Source of the DNA: Ascochyta rabiei
Lineage: Eukaryota > Ascomycota > Dothideomycetes > Pleosporales > Didymellaceae
Direction: 5' to 3'
Assembly (NCBI RefSeq): GCF_004011695.2
Contig: NC_082405.1
Span: forward strand, 496,001 to 560,000
DNA: 64,000 nucleotides
Shown here piece after piece: positions 59,638-64,000 of the stretch. Position 1 is the first letter of the stretch. Each line of letters starts with the position of its first letter. The position numbers and the translations under genes were made by a program. The notes beneath the pieces were generated by a model. It ran no database searches. It was given only the letters and a program-made list of their open reading frames with translations, and had not been told where the DNA came from.

Positions 59638-60037
59638 ATGAAGACCTTCACCACAATCCTCGCCTTCACCGGCCTCAGCATCCTCGCGGCTGCCGCTCCT
59701 CCAGGCACCCAAGGTAGCTGCGGCAATTGCGACACTCTTCCCGGACCGCAAACTGGAGGCAACGCCCAGATTCCTCTGCGCAGCTCTGCCAACAAGTCTG
59801 ACGGCAAAGCGTACAAGTGCACCACGTTCGGCAACGAAGTGCGTATCAGCAGTTGCACCAACCAGATGTGCGGTCTTTGCATGATCTTCGAGTAAGTATA
59901 CAATGTTGGCGCAACGTCAAGAGGACATCGTACTGACCTCCCGTAGGGACAACGATTGCCAGGGCGATATCCTTCACTGGGGCGGTCCAGGTTCGGCGTT
60001 CGAGGGGAAGGGTGCGAGGAGCTACTTCTGCATCTGA
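59638..60037 (+). CDS. Small secreted 8-cysteine protein, copy 1
   Basis: Two exons (59638-59891, 59947-60037) give 114 residues. A signal peptide (MKTFTTILAFTGLSILAAAA) is followed by a mature chain with Cys28, 31, 61, 73, 78, 81, 89 and 113, an even number suited to four disulfides. The C-terminal half (SCTNQMCGLC ... NDCQGD ... GGPG ... ARSYFC) closely matches the gene at 60726, with the intron in the same codon position. Central residues 32-60 differ. No known enzymatic motif. Small secreted Cys-rich proteins of fungi act as effectors, antimicrobials or surface proteins; which of these applies is unknown. No homologue is recognised. Confidence 0.88.
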
Positions 60038-60725
60038 GGATAGCGGGTACAGCTGAGCTGGACGGTCTCAGCTCAGTCAGGTTCTATTGTAAGACCTGAG
60101 TTCGCTTGTATGCGCTCTACGCCATCGAATGTTCTAAGCTTATATGTAAATAGGCTTCAATAATGGAAACCAACGGGTCGTATTCCCTCTGCTCTTCGAG
60201 CTACCTGCTTACGCGCATGCTTCTGAAAGGTACACAGAGCGTATTCGTAGTTGCTCAAGCTTTAGTGAGCGCAGTAAAAGCATTAGAACGTTGGTCTCAT
60301 GTGTGCATGCTAAGGACCACTGTGATGCCATGCGGTCTTCCATCACGTATATGCTAGCAGTCGTGGCATGATAAAGCAGGGTAGGGCCGTGTTCATCCTT
60401 GACTGATTTCACATTCCGTTCGTAGACATGCAAGACATTACAGTAAACATTAACATGAAAATTCTCAAAATTGTGCAGGCGAAGTGACTTACTGAGCACT
60501 CACCTGATACAGTTCGGCGCTTAATTGGCGGTCAAGTGAAGTGCTGTGCCCCAAGCAAACGCCCTCCCACTCCTCTTTGTTCGCTAACACAGCCTCAGTA
60601 CCATATCTAGACTGCACCATCTCCCTCACCACCTTCTTCTCTTTCACATCTAACATCCTCTCAACTTTCTCCCTCACACCCATATATCAATACGTTACCA
60701 CCGATAGCCAGTTGTCCAATAAATA
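60038..60725. other. Intergenic region between tandem paralogues
   Basis: No gene seen. CT-rich leader near 60600-60680, ending in AATAAATA immediately before the next start codon. Confidence 0.4.
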
Positions 60726-61162
60726 ATGAAGTACCTCACCACCATCTTTGCTCTTATGAGCCTCACTACCCTCGCCATGGCCGCTCCTGCTGAGCCCGCT
60801 CACAACTCTCAACTCATCGCTCGCGAGACCCAGCCTTGGGCGCCAGGCTCCTACTGCGGCAAGTGCGTCCTCCAAGAGGGTGGCCAATTGCGCGAGTTGC
60901 GCACCTCCGTCCCCGTGAACAAGTGCAACACCCTCGCCGAGGACGAGCACTACAGCAGCTGCACCAACCAGTACTGCGGTGTCTGTGTGGTCTTCAAGTA
61001 AGTCTTTTGTGAAGCCTTTGCGGTCTCAGTGATGGTTGTGTAGGTGAGAACAGTGCTGATGTCACTAGGAACAATGATTGCCAGGGCGACGTGGTCCATT
61101 CGGGCGGCCCAGGTGCAGGCTCCTTCGATGCCAAGAGCGCTCGATCTTACTACTGCATGTAA
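60726..61162 (+). CDS. Small secreted 8-cysteine protein, copy 2
   Basis: Two exons (60726-60997, 61069-61162) give 121 residues. A signal peptide (MKYLTTIFALMSLTTLAMAA) is followed by a short possible propeptide (PAEPAHNSQLIARE) and a mature region with Cys44, 47, 67, 79, 84, 87, 95 and 120. Spacing from Cys79 on is almost identical to copy 1 (x11, x4, x2, x7, then x24 against x23), and SCTNQYCGVC, NDCQGD and SARSYYC are shared. Both copies have a phase-2 intron just before the Asn-Asp-Cys segment. This is a tandem duplication followed by divergence in the central loop (x19 against x29). Function unknown. Confidence 0.88.
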
Positions 61163-61394
61163 GCAGCTTGAGTTTCTCAGCAGGATGAGCCTTGATTCTT
61201 CTGTTTAATGCAGGAGGTGGAGAAGGCGGGTCTCAAGACAATCGATATTGGGAAGGGGTAGAAGTGACATAGTCGATAGTAGCGTGAGGTGATTGTTATA
61301 AGACTATCAATAATGACATACTTCCTTAATCCTACTTGCCATTTGCACGTACCGTAGAATTTGCAGCAAGATCTGCGGCGCCTTCGTTGGACGC

Positions 61395-62707
61395 TTAAGT
61401 CATGTTCTTCAACAAGTAAGACAGACCAGCCCACATCTCCTCACTGCTAGGCAAAATCTGGGTCGCAGGCAGAACGAAACCGTATGTACCAGTGTCACGG
61501 AGCTCGACAGTCATTGCGTACTTCGCCTTGGCGTTCTCGATCGCATAGTCGACACTGTCACCGCTCACCTGGTAGATGGTGTTGCAAATGGGACCACCAG
61601 TGAAAGTTGTACCATGGACAGCTTTGACGGCAGCAATAGCGCCCTTGGTAAGGCTGGCGTAGCTGGCAGAGTTGGGAAGCGTTCCAGAGCAAGTATAGCC
61701 ATAGGGGTACATCCAAAGCTGAGAGTAGGAGTGGATGTCCATGTAGAGCTGGATACCCTTGCCTGCAGCAAGGCTGTCAAGCTGAGCCTTCAGCGCTTTG
61801 GTCTCGACACCGTCGCCGGCAGCAGGGCCCTTGTAGTCTTCATCGCACGGCGAGGAGCTGGCTCCCTGAGCTTGGCTCCAAGATTTGTGCGGCCAATTCC
61901 TGTTGATGTCACGACCGACGCAGGAGGCTGTCGGGGTAGTCTGCCGGTTTTTCCTCCAGAGACGGTTGCTGTTCTGTGAGAAGTAGAAGCCGTCCGGGTT
62001 GACGACAGGGAAGATGTAGAAGTCGTACTTGTTCTTGAAGGCGGCAGTTGTAGCATCCGTGGAGGTGAGCAGCTGGTACGCGGCGTACTCGTTGACCATG
62101 GTTGTAATCCATTCTCTGGCGTGCACAGTGCTGTGCCAAACGACTGCCTTCTGGGAGCCCTTGCCGCCGCTACCCCAGATATGGATGCCCTTGATGTCAC
62201 GTCCCTCGAGCGACTTGCCTGCGGAGATGACCTCAGAGTTTGAGGGGTACGCAGCTGCAAGGTCAGAGATCCACTGGTAGTGATCGGCCAATGCGTGGTA
62301 TGAGTTGAACCATGTAGCACTGGGCGCAGCGCCGGCTGTCGAATGTTTAGTAACGACAACTTTTAAGAGGCGGCATGCATACCAGCATATGTAGAGAAAG
62401 TGTTCTCCTCAGAGATAGATGCGCCCAAGTTCTCGTGCATTATCTTAGTCTCAAAATCCTTCGTGGCAGCCTCGAATGCTGAGAGCTGTTCAGGTGCAAC
62501 TGAGACGTCGACTACATCACCAGATGACGGCTTGCCCTTCCACACATCGAGCTGCAGCTTGTTCACCACCTCTTGGAACTTGGCGGTGTTGGAGGGTCCA
62601 TTGACGCGGAAGACTTTCCAATCGTCGTAGCTGACCTTCTGCTTGTTGGAAACCGATGCGGCTGAGGCAAGCCCCAACGAGGCAAGAGTAACGCCGAGGA
62701 ACTTCAT
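61395..62707 (-). CDS. Secreted M14A carboxypeptidase (carboxypeptidase A type)
   Basis: Two exons (62707-62383, 62335-61395) give 421 residues. A signal peptide (MKFLGVTLASLGLASAAS) and an activation propeptide of roughly 95 residues (SYDDWKVFRVNGPS...) precede the zinc carboxypeptidase domain (about 118-421). Zinc ligands are the His and Glu of HAREW (about 179 and 182) and the His of MDIHSYSQL. Catalytic Glu is in TVELRDTGTYGF, and the substrate-carboxylate Arg segment is in VGRDINRNWPHKW-like sequence (RDINRNWPHKSW). It removes C-terminal, probably hydrophobic, residues outside the cell. An in-frame ATG four codons upstream (62719) is a possible alternative start. Gene order places it beside the secreted small proteins. 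Confidence 0.94.
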
Positions 62708-62719
62708 GGCGAAGTACAT

Positions 62720-64000
62720 CCGAGCTGCTTAAGGAGGTAGCTGGTGAGGACAATGATGGTCGCTCACGGGCCTGACTTATATACAAGTTGCAAGCACTAA
62801 CCTTCTCGGTCGTGCGCCGAGCTTCAAGTCGTCTATAGTGCGGGCATCGCACCTGCCGTACTCAATCCGAATGCTGCCGGCACCAAGGCTATGCCAGGAA
62901 GTTCAGAAGCACGTCGTCTTGGTATTGCATCTGTTTAATATATTGTCCTATGATAAGGCTGAATCTAGACGGCCATCCATGCAGGATTGCAGTGATTGAC
63001 CGGGATGTACAATAACACGACCAGGAGCACCTCCGAAAGAGGCATGAGCTTGAGCTAGATAAGAGTGGTTAAGCATCAGGGCTTTCTGAATGGTCAGCGT
63101 GGACATAATTGGGTTTTGGCTTGCGGTGTTTCGCTGCCTCGTAGGGGTCTCATTGCTGGGGAAAGCGCGGGGTTGGCAAATCGACCTTCCGCTTGTGGTT
63201 TGGGCGAAACAGCGGTATACTATCTGCTTATGGAAGGAAGAAGCATCGGACTACAGTCATGATACGATGATCGATCTGGCGACGCGCGAAGGTGTGTAGT
63301 AATATTGTGGAAGGTGACAGAAACAGGTGAGGAGGCTGGGACTGGATGACTTCATTGCCTGTGTACGACGCGCTTGCAACTTATTCACCCCATTTTCATG
63401 TCAAACAATATCGATGTGTGACTACCTACGTATCTCACTACTTCCCTATTTATGCAGACCAAAATTGGTATACTGAAAAACTATCGCTATCCAGCTCGTT
63501 GGCTTATCCCTCTGATCTTCGTCTGCTTTCTATTTACGTATGCCAAGTGAACCTACCGATAGAGGACCCCTCATGTAGCAACTAGAGCCGGACGCGTGCA
63601 AATAGCCCGTCAACACAAGGGATGTAGTTAATCCTGTTGTGCAGACCGATTCAGATTTTAAAACAATGTTATAAGACTGCAACCTATTTGTGGAGACTGT
63701 AGAGTAGTAGTAATTATGCTAGAGGCCTTCAGCAGTACCGATAAATGCTCTTATTCGCTGACAAGTCGCTTTGGGTTTGTTTATTCAAAGTATCGTACTT
63801 TGGTGCATTCTTGTTTGCTCAATTTGATCTTAAGTCGTAGCTGTCGCTGTTGAGAGTGGAAAAGCTGGGTGCTACAGCTCGCGATGCAATTAAATTTTGA
63901 CATGAATATTTCTTCAACAACTACCGTGTCCGTGCGCGCAACGCCCGGAGTCGCGCAACGCCCAGAAACCACCTTAACGCTTAAAAATAGATAAGGTTGT
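62720..64000. other. Promoter of carboxypeptidase and gene-free right end
   Basis: About 1.3 kb. Only short unrecognised frames. Near the end, GCGCAACGCCC occurs twice (about 63936-63946 and 63954-63964). Confidence 0.4.
62776..62783 (-). promoter_or_regulatory. Probable TATA box of the carboxypeptidase gene
   Basis: TATATAAG on the minus strand, about 70 bases upstream of the ATG at 62707. Confidence 0.5.

Overview
The window looks like nuclear DNA of a filamentous ascomycete (Pezizomycotina). The evidence is short introns of roughly 45-60 nt with GTANGT or GTRAGT donors and CTAAC/CTGAC-type branch sites, fungal families such as Zn2Cys6 regulator, IPC synthase, Tps2 and Ecm33-like proteins, long CT- or CAC-rich leaders, and kilobase-scale gene-free gaps. 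A dothideomycete is my best guess from protein resemblance, but this is inference. I rebuilt gene models by hand by joining exons in frame at GT-AG sites (one GC-AG). Stated protein lengths are the result of those joins.

Layout. 0-3.4 kb: a secreted Gly/Gln-repeat protein and a PhzF-like enzyme. 3.4-6.6 kb: gene-free DNA with simple repeats. 6.6-24.7 kb: mostly housekeeping genes. These are an unknown conserved protein, a small BRCT protein resembling the Rev1 BRCT, FEN1 flap endonuclease, glutaryl-CoA dehydrogenase, a Ubc4/5-type E2, a non-canonical poly(A) polymerase, trehalose-6-phosphate phosphatase (Tps2 type) and a small conserved 85-residue protein. 25.5-27.6 kb: an eight-exon amino-acid/choline-type permease. 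27.6-35.7 kb: a gene-poor accessory-looking stretch with two disrupted genes (frameshifts in mononucleotide runs) and one tRNA-Ala(AGC). 35.7-40.9 kb: a Zn2Cys6 regulator and an MFS transporter in the same orientation. 40.9-44.1 kb: gene-free. 44.1-53.9 kb: an SR/RGG three-RRM protein (Gbp2/Hrb1 type), a mitochondrial carrier, an NYN-domain protein and IPC synthase (Aur1). 56.4-62.7 kb: five consecutive genes for secreted or cell-surface products. These are an Ecm33-like membrane protein, a cysteine-rich secreted protein with an apparent frameshift, two tandem paralogous 8-cysteine small secreted proteins, and a secreted M14 carboxypeptidase.

Most notable observations: (1) FEN1 appears to use a 5-nt microexon that supplies the codon of catalytic Asp34; (2) a tandem pair of 8-cysteine secreted proteins lies inside a secretome island; (3) a stand-alone Rev1-like BRCT protein; (4) frameshifts at mononucleotide runs in three non-housekeeping genes, which mean either real pseudogenisation or consensus indels; (5) a secreted protein with two separate Gln/Gly arrays plus poly-Asn and poly-Gly tracts. 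I found no CRISPR array, rRNA or intact transposon.
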